This document shows, piece by piece, positions 1 through 13,200 of a stretch of 64,000 bases of DNA (within the stretch, counting starts at the first letter, position 1; the number at the start of each line of letters is the position of its first letter). The DNA lies in contig NC_088306.1 of the NCBI RefSeq assembly GCF_032854445.1, positions 19,255,764 through 19,319,763 of the forward strand, in the 5' to 3' direction. The position numbers and the translations under genes are program-made. The stretch is from Liolophura sinensis (lineage: Eukaryota > Mollusca > Polyplacophora > Chitonida > Chitonidae). The notes under the pieces are model-generated. The model made no database searches. It was not told the DNA's origin and was given only the letters and a program-made list of their open reading frames with translations.

Positions 1-393
1 TTATTATACTGTTACAGTATGTTGTCACGTGTAACGCATTTCTATACTCTAAGTGTACGCTGTTTTACTATACATGACATAAAGGCGAGAATATACATGT
101 AGATAAAGCGTTAAATCCTGTCAAAGTACCGCTTTTACCTGCCAAAAAAAAAAAAAAAAACGTGATTTGTGTGAATATGAAGTGTTTTTGTATCATACTA
201 CAAGTTTGTAACGAGACTGTATCTCTGTCGCAGGTGTCGCCCTGTTTCGCCAATTCACGACGTAAATCAAACGAATCAGAATCTCAGTGGATGTTTTTTT
301 GTGATCCTTGTATCCCTAAAGCTCTTTACGTCTAGAAAAGGCTTTCTCGACGTTCAGAAGAAGTTTTCTATTTTATGTGTGTTTAAGTCTCAC
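1..393. other. Intron sequence of the SLC23-type gene; nothing else seen
   Basis: This stretch lies downstream (minus strand) of the exon ending at 394 and should be intron. It holds a homopolymer run near 143-160 and no exon-like segment that I could support. Confidence 0.5.
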
Positions 394-2948
394 CTCATTT
401 AATCGCCTCTGCCACTCTTCCTCTTCGTCGTCAATTGTCGCCGTGATGACGTCACTCCCGTTTGTGCTGGTGTGGTTGCTTGCTAATGGTTGTTAAAAAA
501 AACAAACAAGAGGTTTTGCGTGGTATATGACAGACGTACAAGCCTGTGAAAAAGAAATGAATGAAAACGATGTGCCATTAATACCGTTTGTCACTATTAC
601 ATGTAGGCCTAGATAGTTATTCATCACATAAATCTGTTGTTTATTTTTTTAATGGAATAAAAATGTTATGGATCTCAGGAAGCGGAGTAGATAAATGTAC
701 ATACTGAAAGTTGTTTGGTTAAAGCTGCACTCAGCATATATTGTTGCATTCAACTGGAGACCAAACTTGTTTGGGTAAAAGCTGCTGTGAGCGTATATTG
801 TTGTACTCAAATGGATGCCAAAGTTGTTTGGGTCAAAGTTGCACTCAGCATATATTGTTGCATTCGAGTGAAAGCAAAAGTTGTTTGGGTAAAAGCTGCA
901 CTCAGCATATACTGTTGCATTCGAGTGAAAGCAAAAGTTGTTTGGATCAAAATTGTTGTGCTCAAATGGGGGCGAAAGCTGTGTAGATAAAAGCTGCACT
1001 CAGCATATGTCGTTGCATTCGAGTGAAAGCAAAAGTTGTTTGGGTAAAAGCTCCACTCATCACATATTGTTGCATTCAAGTGGAGACGAAACTTGTTTGG
1101 GGAAAAGCTGCACTGAGCATATATTGTTGCATTTGAGTGAAAGCAAAAGTTGTTTGGGCCAAAGCTGCACTCAGCATAAGCTGTTGCATTCAAGTGGAGG
1201 CAAAATTTGTTTAGATGAAAAGTGCACTGAGCGTGTATTGTTGTATTCAAGTGGATTGAAAACTGGTCAGAAATTGCAGTCCACTGTACGCATACTAGAA
1301 TAACAGATCAACAGGTGAAGAAATAATAAGAATCAAAATTCATATTTACCCACCATGGTTGACATCAACACACTTCCAGTCTGGCATGTCAGCTCGCGCT
1401 AAAATCGGTACCAGATAATGTATTGTGGGAGCTTGGAACACAGGTAGCCTATAAATGTAAAATGGGACTGCTTTGAGGTATAATTAAGTTATTTTGGTTT
1501 GCTTATCCACTGAAGACTTTTATATCGTGTATTTTCTCTTGCGTGACACCTGCAGACTGTATTTGCGAATAGGGTGTAGAATGTAGTTTGTTTGCTTCGT
1601 GTTTAACGTCACATTCAATTCTTTCACGTCATTTCATGGTGGTGTCTAATGGTCACAGGCCTGGCTCAATGTCAATACAGTTATTGTGCTGACTCTGTCA
1701 CACTTTAAAAGACAAGCAGGCTATTTTTGCGCAGTTATAGTGTAATGTTTCTAGTATTTTACACTGTATAAGTTGAAAATAGGGCAACAGTAATGATTTC
1801 CTTATTATACGTTGATTAGAACGTAGACACAAAAGCTTATAGTAAACTACCCAACCTCATCTGATATATGTTCCTCAGTATAAGGTTTTTCGCAATTTTC
1901 ACTCACCTGACTCCAAATACGGCCTGTAAAAATGTGGTCAAACCCGCCATGAACATACTGGTGCTCATTAATTTGGCAGTCACGTGACTTGTTCCGCAAA
2001 TAGCTTCTGATATCAAAATGGCGTTCGTCACTGCAGATGACACAACTTGTAAACATACCTGTCGATGCCAATGCGCAACAGTTTTAACACAAAATTCATT
2101 TTAACACAGAACACAAACTGTCATCACAGCACAAAACACAAGCTGTCTTTATAACACAGGACACAAATTGTCATTATAACACAGAACACAAATTGTCATT
2201 ATAACACAGAACACAAGCTGTCATTACAACACAGAAAAACAAGCTGTCATTATAGTGAGTGAGTGCTTGGGGTTTAACGTTGCCCTTATCAATTTTTCAG
2301 TCATATGACGACGACTGTCATTATAACACAGAACACAAGCTGTCATTATAAGACAGAACTCAAGCTGTCATTACTTCACAGGGCACAAGCTGTCATTTTA
2401 ACACAGAACACAAGTTGTCATTATAAGACAGAACACAAGCTGTCATTATAACACAAAACACAAGTTGTCATTATAACACAGAACACAAGCTGTCATTATA
2501 ACACAAAACACAAGTTGTCATTATAACACAGAACTCAAGCTATCATTACTGCACAGAGCACAAGCTGTCATTCTAATACAGAACCTGTTCTATAGCAACT
2601 ACCGGTGCTGTTTTGTCAACAGACCCGACCATGCAATATGTATAATCTAGCAACTACCGAAAAATCACGCGAGAGTAGCGCTAGTATGAGAGGTCTCAAA
2701 GTGTACTTTCCTACATGTATGTGAGTTTCCAAACTCCTGAAATGCTTATTTGACTTATTCTAGAGGAACGCAGACGTTACCTGGAAAGCAAATATACAGG
2801 TAGCAGGAAGTGGTGGTACGTCTGACACTTTGTACAAGATAGTACTCAGTGGAACCTTTTCGACTTCCATTTTCTCCTCTCCATCTGTTTCTTTCTTTTC
2901 TAGAGGACATTTCTCCTCCACCTCACTGCATACAGATCTTCTCTCCAT
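394..2948 (-). CDS. SLC23-family nucleobase/ascorbate transporter, N-terminal part (4 exons, runs off left edge)
   Basis: Four minus-strand exons join in phase: 2781-2948 (start ATG at 2948), 1907-2058, 1354-1448 and 394-482, with GT/AG borders at every junction. They give 168 codons ending exactly at a phase-0 donor (GTGAGA at 388-393), so the rest lies left of the window. A charged cytosolic N-terminus of about 30 residues is followed by YKVSDVPP, matching the SLC23 YxxEDVPPW entry motif. Hydrophobic helices follow with AICGTS and TTFLQAVFGVRLPVFQAP, corresponding to the family's TTLLQTxxGxRLPxFQ segment, then MPDWKC and an N-glycosylatable extracellular loop (NHT, NGS) ending EEEWQRRLNE, where relatives have WYPRIREIQG. 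The family moves ascorbate, urate or nucleobases across the plasma membrane; substrate cannot be told here. Introns contain two minisatellites. The start is the first ATG upstream of the charged segment and is less certain than the exons. Confidence 0.8.
700..1255. repeat. 57-bp minisatellite in SLC23 intron
   Basis: About ten diverged head-to-tail units of 57 bp, recognisable by a CTGCACTCAGCATAT core (for example near 727, 841 and 898). Because 57 is a multiple of three the array stays open in several frames on both strands, which explains the apparent repetitive reading frames here. They are not genes. Confidence 0.85.
2095..2585. repeat. 25-bp minisatellite in SLC23 intron 1, split by a SINE fragment
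   Basis: Roughly 16 imperfect units of about 25 bp built around ACACAAGCTGTCATTATA. A 60-bp piece of the SINE family called SINE-B here (about 2253-2312, minus strand, with the TTTCAGTCATATGACGACGA end) interrupts the array, so the array pre-dates that event or was re-amplified around it. Confidence 0.8.
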
Positions 2949-3030
2949 TCCAAACTAATGAATCTGTAACTAAAATCAAGACATGTTATTTGAAGTGTAC
3001 GAACATGAAGCGCATGACAAGTCTCTCCAG

Positions 3031-3129
3031 GGCCCTGTTCTACAAAAGCGTGCGCACAATTGCGCAACTGAGGGGATTTGTTCCCATCACAGTTGCGCCT
3101 GTCCAAAAGTTACGCACGCTTCTAGAACG
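3031..3129. mobile_element. Short inverted-repeat (MITE-like) element
   Basis: The ends carry imperfect inverted repeats with GTTCTA followed by AAGCGTGCG on each strand, about 99 bp apart. No target duplication was clear. It abuts the sulfotransferase-like fragment. Confidence 0.4.
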
Positions 3130-3303
3130 TTTTCGATGTAAGTGGGATTCACGCCAGCTGTTCTCCCAGCACTTTTCATGGTGACTCTCATGTCTCACAA
3201 AAATATCGTAAGTTTGTCTGGAGGACATAATTGTTAAATTTTTCCATTCGCCAGGCACTCCAGATCGACAAAGCTTCCCTTGCCGAATATAGCCAGAAAC
3301 CAC
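3130..3303 (-). pseudogene. Possible sulfotransferase C-terminal fragment
   Basis: Minus-strand open reading of about 58 codons containing RSGVPGEWKN followed by QTYDIF. It resembles the cytosolic sulfotransferase (SULT) C-terminal motif RKGxxGDWKN..F..xQxxxFD, part of the PAPS-binding region. No P-loop exon or other SULT segment was found on either side, and the frame runs into a MITE-like repeat. It could be a last exon of a diverged gene, an old pseudogene piece, or a chance match. Confidence 0.3.
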
Positions 3304-4916
3304 ACCTTGTATAAATTACAAGTGTTCATCAATTATAAACTACAATAGATGTAAAGAAAAAGTGAACTAACTGTTCAATTACTGACCTCTGTTCACAAAG
3401 GCACCGTGGGTCCGTCACCGCTACACGGCCAACCTTCTTACCACCACCTTATCATTACCATTGAACTGTTGACACTTGTGAAAACCTAGGTCAGGGTTGA
3501 TAGCACTATATACTTCAAGAATGTAGATTTTGTATGTATGATGGAAGTGGGACGGAACCCGGAATTGGCATTTGCGAAGAACAACTGATCCTCAAACAAT
3601 GCATTGCAAGTTCAAAGTTTATTCCAATGTCCAAAAATAACCAGGGAAGAGCTCTGCAACATACAAACGAATACAGACAATTAGCTTAAATATGCATGTA
3701 GCCTTGACAGCAATCAAGCATTCGTATAATGTAGCTACAATAAATCCTTCCACATGTATTCAGATATAGTGTGTCGAGAATGGCATCCTTATTCTGATTT
3801 TAACACAATATTGTAACGGCTATTAATACCTCCTGCACTATCTGTAACCATTAGCACTCTTATATCTTAGCCATGTACACATGTAGTGCAATACTAGGAT
3901 TAATGCAGGTCTTTAAAACCACACATAATAATCTATCCTCGCTAGTCAAAATCCCTTAGTCCACTAGAACAACTTTATCTGTTTAATAATTGCTGCTATC
4001 ATGTACTCCATACTTTAACGGTCATGTAACAGGGGCATAGTAAGATAAGCTGCATTGGCCTTCCTCAGGGCAATGACAAAAAAATAGAAAAAATATCAAA
4101 ATTCAAACATGCAGCAACAGCTGTACTTGTCGCAACCGTTAAAAGTATCCAAAATTAAGGAACTACAACTATCCTCCAACTATTGTGTTGCTAAATAATA
4201 TTCTAATGTTACGACGGGTATTGATACATTAATCCTGTACCTTACTTAGTCCAACTTTGAACATGTATCAACAATACAACCTAATGTGCTCTTATACTAC
4301 ACGTATGAATCACCTTGACATTAGCACGCATGTGTTACATGTCTTTACTCTTCTCACAGCATAGAGATAACCGTAAACTCACTAGACTTAACACACAAGT
4401 TTTACATATGCCTCTGATCATAATTACCTTTATATACTCTAAATAACTATCTGCCACACAAAATATATATACTATAGTATGCAATTACACACAACAGTTA
4501 TGAATAGTCTGTTCTCTCTAATGACAATATACAGCAGCCAATGCTAGTTACATCTAACAAGCTCTGGTGGCAACAAGGATCGTCTGTACTATAAGCCTTT
4601 ATATGCACAGTTCATACCAATAAAATGTACAAAACCTGCATTACGGTACACCGAATTGTACTCCATCAGAATTTTCACCACATGTTTCAACTCAGGTGAC
4701 CACATCATGCGTCAGACACACGCAGAATTCAGCTCTCATGCGCTGTATACCGCACATACACAGCCTTAAAATGAACAAATTTCAAACAAGTGTGCTCCCA
4801 ATGATATAACGTGTCAACAGGTCATATTCCATAACCTGCTTTTTTATGCGAGCAATAGAGACAAATTCAAAATTGCTGACACCTTTACGTGTCAACGAAT
4901 GGGATGCTGTTTCACA
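3304..4916. other. AT-rich intergenic sequence, nothing recognised
   Basis: Read on both strands. There is no open frame above about 65 codons, no family motif, no array and no inverted-repeat pair that I could support. Confidence 0.5.
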
Positions 4917-4928
4917 AGGTGGGAAATA

Positions 4929-5283
4929 GTGAGTGAGTGAGTGCTTGGGGTTTAACGCCGTACTCAACAATTTTTCAGTCATATGACGACGAAGGAATCA
5001 TTAGGGTGCATGTGCCTCCTTGTAGCAGGACGGATTTCCACCGCTCTTTTATTTAGTGCTGCTTCACTGAGACGACTTACCGAAGGCAAGTAAGCCGCCC
5101 CGCCCGAGCCATTATACTGATACGGGTCAACCAGTCGTTGCACTATCCCCTTCATGCTGAACGCCAAGCGAGGAAGTTACAACTTCCTTTTTTTAAAGTC
5201 TTAGGTGTGACTCGATCAAGGATTGATCCTGGATCTACCGGTCCCGAAGCGGACGCTCTACCAACTGTGCTATCCGGGCCGGT
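4929..5283 (-). mobile_element. SINE-B, tRNA-derived SINE, near full length, with target duplication
   Basis: Read on the minus strand it starts CCGGCCCGGATAGCACAGTT, a tRNA-like head with A box (AGCACAGTTGG) and B box (GGATCAATCC). It continues through a conserved body and ends in a TCACTCAC simple-repeat tail. The 12-bp duplication AGGTGGGAAATA flanks it at 4917-4928 and 5286-5297, showing retrotransposition. Other copies lie at 23426, 26182, 53386 and 56577. Confidence 0.88.
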
Positions 5284-5297
5284 CCAGGTGGGAAATA

Positions 5298-6845
5298 CCA
5301 TAACAGTATAAGAATCTTGTTTCAACCGTTTGACTCCATTACACTGTTCCATCCTGGTTGTACTTGTACTCATAGAGGACATACTCGAAAAGTACTTCGA
5401 AAATTACAACAAGAACAGGTCTAATGCTTATTTTATCCGAACTTTCAATTATTCTTATCCTCAACATTTCAAAGAATATCCAACAAAAAAATAGAACGCA
5501 CAGCATTATTGGCAACCTAATGATTACAATGTCCATTATAAACCACTGAGCAAAAAAGGCGCGAAATCATGATCACATGACAACATATCGTCAGCAATGT
5601 TTGAGTAACTTTCAGCCATAACTTGAAAAAAATACAAACATCCACCGTCTTAACTGTCCACACTTGTTAATACATATTCGTTGAACTATCATGAATATTC
5701 TTGACACAAAACACTATTTGCATATAAAAATACCAGAAATTGCTGTTACCTGAATCCGCAACTTTCCAGACGTTGTTTGATTCGCCTCAGAGAAAATTAT
5801 CTCCAACGCAAAAGATCACCGAAACTCCGACACAGAACCACGAGAACAGGGGCACCACTTGAGAACGGTAAAGCACATATAGAGAACAAAATGCTATTTG
5901 CATGTACATACAATCATAAAAATATTACCTCACCTGTCACATGTAGATTTCTCCCCAGATAAATGACGAGTAAAGAGTGTTAGCTATTACATACAGTAAT
6001 GCTGACCTACAAACACGCTTTAATTACGAAGAGCTCAGGTTTATTTTAGATGACTTGACCATTTAAGATGAAGTCAGAGCTTGATTAATTCCCGTCTAAA
6101 TAGAATATCTCTTAATTTGCTAAATAATTTAGGAACGACTTCTCAATCATGCCTAATGTAGTGCCGAATTCTCAGCTTATTTTCATGTCGAACGTGCAAG
6201 TTTCTAAATGTACCCATAATAAAGTAGATCATCCCGTTTGACACTCACCCTTAAGTTTATGCAGGACATTTGAACTTGTACACAATAATTATGAACTACT
6301 ACGCCCATTTTGATGAAACTTACCATTCATCTTTCCTACCATCTAAACTTGTGTATGATTAAGTTTAATTACAATCAGGTAATTATTTTCATAATTACCC
6401 CCATTCTAAGTACTTATTGCAATAATGAATTTTAATGTGCACAGATTTTTTCCATGTAACTCATGCTAAAGTATTGCACTAAGTTTCCCTGAAACGTTGT
6501 GTATACGTTTCATATCATCTGAACATCTACGTGCTTAATAATATTGACATTCTGATTATTATTTTTCATTTTTGGAGGTGTTGGGGATGGAAGGGGGAGT
6601 GTTTCAGACTTTCGGATTCCAGTTTTTCTTTAAGTCACCACCTATAAATCAATTTCACAAAAAGGGTGATGTCAAAAATACGTTAAAATGGCACAAATAT
6701 GTTTTTGTGTCTTTCGTGAAGCTGGGTTAAACACAGAACGGCGTCTTATGCCATTAGCACACATAGTACTCGATATTACCGATAACCTTGTGAGACTAAC
6801 CCTAGATTTGCGCAGAAACAAAGATAACAGTCACAGCTGCTTCGG
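5298..6845. other. AT-rich intergenic sequence, nothing recognised
   Basis: Several short open frames exist (around 5340-5536 and 5777-5962), but none has family motifs, good splice contexts on both sides or codon-like bias. Confidence 0.45.
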
Positions 6846-7110
6846 GGCCTCCGTGGCTCAGTAGGGGCCTCCGTGGCTCAGTCGGTTAAAGCGCTAGCGC
6901 AGCGTAATGACCCAGGAGTCTCTCACCAATGCGGTCGCTGTGAATTCAAGTCCAGCTCATGCTGGCGGCCGTACGTGAGAAGGTCTGCCAGCAACCTGCG
7001 GATGGTCGTGGGTTTCCCCCGGGCTCTGCCCGGTTTCCACCCACCATAATGCTGGCTGCCGTCGTATAAGTGAAATATTCTTGAGTACGGCGTAAAACAC
7101 CAATCAAATC
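6846..7110 (+). mobile_element. SINE-A (GGGGCCTCCGTGGCTCAG family), head duplicated
   Basis: tRNA-derived SINE with A box TGGCTCAGTxGGTTA and B box GAATTCAAGTCC, the conserved body GTCTGCCAGCAACCTGCGGA, and the 3' end CGTAAAACACCAATCAAAT. The first 20 or so bases are present twice in tandem at the 5' end (GGGGCCTCCGTGGCTCAGTA then GGGGCCTCCGTGGCTCAGTC). Confidence 0.9.
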
Positions 7111-7539
7111 ACAGCTGCGTCTCCCAGCGAGGTTTGTAATTGAAAAGTGTTGGGAAAAGTGCAAGAAAAATGCACTTGAGATAATGGGAGGTCATCTTAG
7201 CGTCAAAAACTGCCTCCATTTCAAGCAGGGAATTCGCACATGTTTAGCATGGACAGGGGTGGTAGGGCAGTTCATAGAGACGGATGGTGGGAGGTTGATT
7301 GACTTCTCTGATTATAGCAAGGAGCTATAGATATGGGTTGTTTTCATTCCCGTGAAAACCCTTAATTGTCAGGAATCCCTGCTCGTTTGCCGTGATCACC
7401 TTCTCGGGCGTCGCGCAATCCTTTTCGCTCTCCGGCATGGTCGCCAGAGTGTCATCTTTGTGGAATTCTTTGCAGGGCCTTCGTTCGGTGGGGTGGCACA
7501 CCGGTTCAGTGAGCGGGAATGTTTGTGCGGACCCCTTTG

Positions 7540-7654
7540 CCCGAGCTCTGCCCGGTTTCGTCCTACCATAATGCTGGCCACCGTCATATAAGTGAAATAT
7601 CCTTGAGAATGGCGTAAAACACCAATCAAATAAATAAATAACTAAATAAATCAA
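7540..7654 (+). mobile_element. SINE-A, 5'-truncated 3' half
   Basis: Only the 3' part is present, from GAGCTCTGCCCGGTTTC through CGTAAAACACCAATCAAATA and an AAAT tail. Confidence 0.8.
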
Positions 7655-7960
7655 TCAGTGCCGACATATTTATCGTGTTACGTCAGTGTGATGCCATGTG
7701 GCAGACACCAGACACAATGCCGACGTATTTATAATGGTGTCTCACTGTTACGCAATACCGTACACCACTGAAATAACGTAGACATATTTAAAGTCTTGCC
7801 TGACTGGAACATCATGCCGAACACACCAGTTAAATACCCATGTAATCACAGCCTTACCTCAATGGAACGTCATGCCGAAGACATGCAGAAGATAGTGCCG
7901 ATATATTTATCTCTTTAGAACGCCATGCTGACGACATCACGTCCAGAAGACACTTAAGAG
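7655..7960. repeat. Degenerate tandem repeat
   Basis: Loose recurrence of TGCCGACATATTTAT-type and ATGCCGAAGACA-type blocks about every 60 to 85 bp suggests an old, decayed tandem repeat. Confidence 0.35.
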
Positions 7961-8220
7961 ATAAAACTCTCTTTTATTTGCTTTCCATTAATTGTGGCCC
8001 GTCTTTCTCGAACAATGAGCTTTAATCGAGCTGCATTGTGATTAGGAAGAGTTTACGAAGCCCTGTTGCCAACACCAGCGTTAAAATGCAAAGTATGATA
8101 AACACATATAGGATAAAATCACGGTACAGTTTTAACAAATACAGAACTAGAGATATAACGCAGTAACAACAATCAGGGAAACCATTTGGAGTCATGCAGT
8201 ATGGGTGGATATACATCGCA

Positions 8221-8480
8221 TACTCTCAAAAAAATAATCTGTTAAATTTAACGGAAAGTCTGTTGTTTAAGTAATGCTAGAATGAATTCTATTTTTCCAG
8301 TAGATAATCCTGTTAAATACAGCTCACCTATTGTATCAAAGCAACATAGAGATTGTATTAGACCACCAGGATATTATGTTAAATATGCCATATTGTTATG
8401 TCATAATAACAGAATACATCATAGTATCACACAGACAGCAGCCTTTCTGTTAAAATGAAAAGATTATTTTTTTCAGTGTA
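8221..8480. mobile_element. Tc1/mariner-type MITE, copy 1
   Basis: Inverted ends read TACTCTCAAAAAAATAATCT on the left and, reversed, TACACTGAAAAAAATAATCT on the right. The outermost TA on each side fits a TA target. The interior matches the element at 14952-15182 (AGATTGTATTAGAC, GTAGAT block), so this is a family, not a chance palindrome. No transposase. Confidence 0.75.
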
Positions 8481-8639
8481 CCACGTACGGCGCAAAACAC
8501 CAGTCAAATAAAGAAATAAATACAGCATACATCTTCAATAATGGAGGCGTACAAAACACGTTATGAAATACTGAGTTAAATGTCTTGAATAAGGGTTAAC
8601 GCAAAAGTTTTGATTCTTCATTTTAATTCATTACTGCAT

Positions 8640-9795
8640 CCATATGGATCTAAACACGTCAAATGCCTGGCGCTAATATTTACACTGTGCCAACCAGCTG
8701 GACCAAAAACACGTCAAATACCTGGCACTAATATTTACACTGTGCCAACCAGCTGGACCAAAACACATCAAATACCTGGCGCTAACATTTACACTGTGCC
8801 AACCAGCTGAACCAAAAACACGTCAAATACCTGGCGCTAACATTTACACTGTGCCAACCAGCTGGACCAAAACACATCAAATGCCTGGCGCTAACATTTA
8901 CACTGTGCCAACCAGCTGGACCAAAAACACATCAAATACCTGGCGCTAACATTTACACTGTGCCAACCAGCTGGACCAAAACACATCAAATACCTGGTGT
9001 TAACATTTACACTGTGCCAACCAGCTGAACCAAAAACACATCAAATGCCTAGCGCTAACATTTACACTGTGCCAACCAGCTGGACCAAAAACACGTCAAA
9101 TACCTGGCGCTAACATTTACACTGTGCCAACCAGCTGGACCAAAAACACGTCAAATACCTGGCGCTAACATTTACACTGTGTCAACCAGTTGGACCAAAA
9201 ACACATCAAATGCCTGGCACTAATATTTACACTGTGCCAACCAGCTGGACCAAAACACATCAAATACCTGGCGCTAACATTTACACTGTGCCAACCAGCT
9301 GGACCAAAAACACGTCAAATACCTGGTGCTAACATTTACACTGTGCCAACCAGCTGGACCAAAACACATCAAATGCCTAGCGCTAACATTTACACTGTGC
9401 CAACCAGCTGGACCAAAAACACATCAAATACCTGGCGCTAACATTTACACTGTGCCAACCAGCTGGACCAAAACACATCAAATACCTGGTGTTAACATTT
9501 ACACTGTGCCAACCAGCTGAACCAAAAACACGTCAAATACCTGGCACTAATATTTACACTGTGCCAACCAGCTGGACCAAAAACACGTCAAATACCTGGC
9601 GCTAACATTTACACTGTGCCAACCAGCTGGACCAAAACACATCAAATACCTGGTGTTAACATTTACACTGTGCCAACCAGCTGAACCAAAACACGTCAAA
9701 TACCTGGCGCTAACATTTACATTGTGCCAACCAGCTGAACCAAAAACACATCAAATGCCTGGCGCTAACATTTACACTGTGTCAACTAGCTGGTG
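8640..9795. repeat. 55-bp minisatellite, about 21 copies
   Basis: Units run CCAGCTGGACCAAAAACACG through ACATTTACACTGTGCCAA with few changes, mostly CGTC/CATC, GGCGC/GGTGT and an A-run of 4 or 5. High similarity implies recent amplification or homogenisation. It lies just downstream of the transporter gene's stop codon. The repetitive open frames in it are artefacts. Confidence 0.95.
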
Positions 9796-10263
9796 CTTGG
9801 TGCTAATATTTATAAAATACAAATCCCTTGGATTTGGATCTCATTAAATGCCTGGTGTTAACATTTACGCTAAAGAAGTAGTACACATCCACTTCTGCGT
9901 AGTGCAGAGTATTCCGTGCTTGTAAACAGCTTGGAACCGAATTGTGTAGGCGGGAAATTCCGAAAGCTCGCACCCATGCGGTGGGGATCACAGTATATAG
10001 TTCTGCAGTAAAACATTTTGCTTCTGCACAACAGAATAATTACAAAGTGCCAGCTATTTGGATTTAATCAGGGCCAGTACAAAGTGCTACCTCGCTGAAG
10101 TATCGCACCAAAGAACTGTGTACCAATATAACATGTACATGGTATATACACTGTTTAACCCTCTGTTTTTTTTTTGTTTTTTTTTTCAAGTATATTTAGT
10201 TAGTGAAGCTAACTGTTTTGAGTATTTACTTTTCTTTCCCTGACAACCACTAATGCAACAGTA

Positions 10264-13200
10264 TCATCTTTGATCAATATTGCTTTCAACTTTCTTGAAG
10301 TGGCGTAACAAAAGCAGTGGTAATACAGACGCCATTAGTGAGCAGACCAGAAGGATTACCCAGGCCCACCAAAAGCACTCACTCCCGTAACACACGTTAG
10401 ATTCCCCTGTTCTGTTGTCCGAAGTAAACTGGTCGTAAATTATGCCAGTCATTAAGCTAAATACTAAGCCGAATGCTTCAAAACAGGTCATCAGTATGCC
10501 TTGTACCATAGCAATGTGCCTCAAGCCGAAAATATTCGCGCTGAAGTTGAGATAAATTGAAAGGCCTCCTCCATTGGTCAGACTGGTTAGAATGCTCGAG
10601 ATGAAAACAAGGACGATGTTATTCACAGTCATCAGCATGACTGCAAACGAGAAGATATTACACACAGCCACGGCAATGATGAGGTACACCTTACTGCTGG
10701 CAGTTTTAAAAAAATCGTAAAGAACGCCTGAGGCGAGATTAGACACGGCCACGGTTAGCAGCATTGTGACTATCAAGCTGTCTTGGTACTGTCTCAGTCC
10801 AAGTGACTGCAACAACAGGCATATGTCTGTAAAAGCCAACAAGTTAGATGCGAGTATTATAGCCCCTGACCAGAGATAGAGGTGAAATTTTCCCGATAAA
10901 AACATTTCGTACACAGAAATATTCTCAACGCCTAATGACTCTTGTTTTTTCTCCTCCGCCTGCTCCCTCTTTGACAGTAGCCCGCCTTCTGTGGAGGAGG
11001 GACAAAAGGAGTTGCTGTCCGTGGGCGGTCGGCTCCCTTCCTGGTAACATGACCCCAGCTCGAGGAATTGATCTTCACGGAACGTTTGGTTCCCCCCGGT
11101 CAACAGGTGCACCGCCAGATACACGACAGCGCCGACAACGAATACTCCCAAGCACGTGAAGAAAAACGCTGCCGTTTTCGTCGTGTCAGCGAAATGCGAG
11201 TGGTAAAATGGCGCCACAAAGACTTCTCCAAAGAACATCATGGCGGCAGTGCAGCTGACGGCTTTTCCCGAATGGACAGTTGGAGTTGAAGTCATGGCCG
11301 TCAGAAGACACAAGAAGAGGATCCCACACCGTCCAAGAGCTGGTGGGTGGAGAAACAGAAAGGGATCCCATAAAAACCCTTATCTTGATTTGAATATCCC
11401 ATGACCCTTTGCCCATACCGCTGTGTGGACCAGAATAGGCCCCTTGTTTCTAGCTGACATAATCATCGCATGGACTAGAATAGGTCCCTTGTTTCTAGCT
11501 GATATAATCATCGCATGGACCAGAATAGGCCCCTTGTTTCTAGCTGACATAATCATCGCATGGACTAGAATAGGTCCCTTGTTTCTAGCTGATATAATCA
11601 TCGCATGGACCAGAATAGGTCCCTTGTTTCTAGCTGACATAATCATCGCATGGACCAGAATAGGTCCCTTGTTTCTAGCTGACATAATCATCGCATGGAC
11701 CAGAATAGGTCCCTTGTTTTCAACTGACATAATCATCGCAAGTTCCTTGTTTCTAACAGATTTGACCGTGGTATGGACTAGAACAAGTTCCTAGTCTTTT
11801 TTTATCTGCATTGATCTGCATTTATCTGTAGCGTGGACTAGAATATGTTCCCAGTTTCTATCTGATTTGACTGTTGTGTGTAGTTTCAAACGGACTTCAC
11901 TGCGCCATGTATCAGGACAAAGCCCTTGTGTCTTACTGACTGGATTGTGGCATGAACAATAATACGCCCTTTGTTTCTAATGTGACTGTTCCACGGACCA
12001 GAAAAATCCCTTGTTTCTCGCTGCTTTAACCGTGCCAGGGATCAGAATACATCCTAGCCTATGTTTGATCGGTACGTAGACCAGAATAAGTCCACTGGTT
12101 CGAACGGAATTGTACATCGATGGAATGATTTATTTATTTCCCCTTGGCCATTGGTGTTCGTGGGTTCGAATCCAGTTCAGTGTTACAAAAAAGCAAACCA
12201 TGGAGTTTGTGACAACTGCCTTATAAAGCAGATGCCTTGAAGGAAAGGATTTTTCATCAAACGTAAAACCAAAATCATGTTACGACATAAAGAGGAATGA
12301 AAACAAACATGTTAAATAAAAAACCTCCGTTATGATGGTTTCAAATTACAAACCGTCTACTTACAAAACAAGAACATGTATATGTAGAGAAGCACGGGGT
12401 GTCCAAGGTAAGACTCCGGCATCATGGCCGCAAAGGCTATCAACAGGAAACCGGAACATGTAAGGAATGTGCCAAAGAGGAATGCTGGGTAATAACCGTA
12501 TTTCTTGTGGATGATGGAGAAGGGCAAGAACCAGTAAATGCTGATGATGTGTACACCGCTGAGTATTCCAACTGAAATGAAATCACAGGATAATGCATAA
12601 GGAATTTATTTATATATTTATTATTTCAATTTCAAACTTTCTTTCAACGTGCATCCAATTGAAGAAAGCATGTTTAACAAAAATTTATTTTCTGTGAAAT
12701 TATGCTTGTACTATGTTTGAGTTTCTCCATGAAACTCATATTTACATACCTAAAACAACAAAAACCGCTGAGCGTAAGTTTACTGTTTTCCTGACTCAAA
12801 ACCACTGTCGGAACTGCGTGAACTGGATTCGAACCCGTGACCCCATTGGTCAAGTGCCTATCCGCTATAGTGAGAATGTCACCTCAGATGAACGGTGTTT
12901 TCACATAGCCTAGGATGCTTAGTTCGCGGATGTATTTGTGTAAGTAATGAATCATAGCGATTTGTCCATTTACTCGCTATATCGGACACACGCAGCAGCC
13001 AGCAGTCTAAAGATTCTCTACCGGTACCTTTTGTGAGTCGCCAAAACATTAAAATGAGTTTTCAATGATTCAGGTCATACGACTCAATTTTCCGAGTTGA
13101 ATGGGTTGCCAAGGACGGATCCGACCCAAGTTGTGTGCACTATGTGCGCGAAACTTTACTTTCTTGGACACAGAACGTGATGAATGAACGACACAGGCCT

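Noticed and set aside
447-454. TGACGTCA, a perfect cAMP-response element
   Set aside because: It lies inside a coding exon of the SLC23-type gene (encoding GSDVIT), so the match is explained by codons.
649-1303. Repetitive frames of up to 147 codons over the 57-bp array
   Set aside because: Same reason; the array lies within an SLC23 intron.
8640-9795. CRISPR-like regular repeat spacing
   Set aside because: The 55-bp units are directly adjacent with no unique spacers, and the genome is eukaryotic.
11380-11794. 118- and 123-codon frames on both strands over the 45-bp array
   Set aside because: The unit length is a multiple of three, so any stop-free unit stays open; not a protein.
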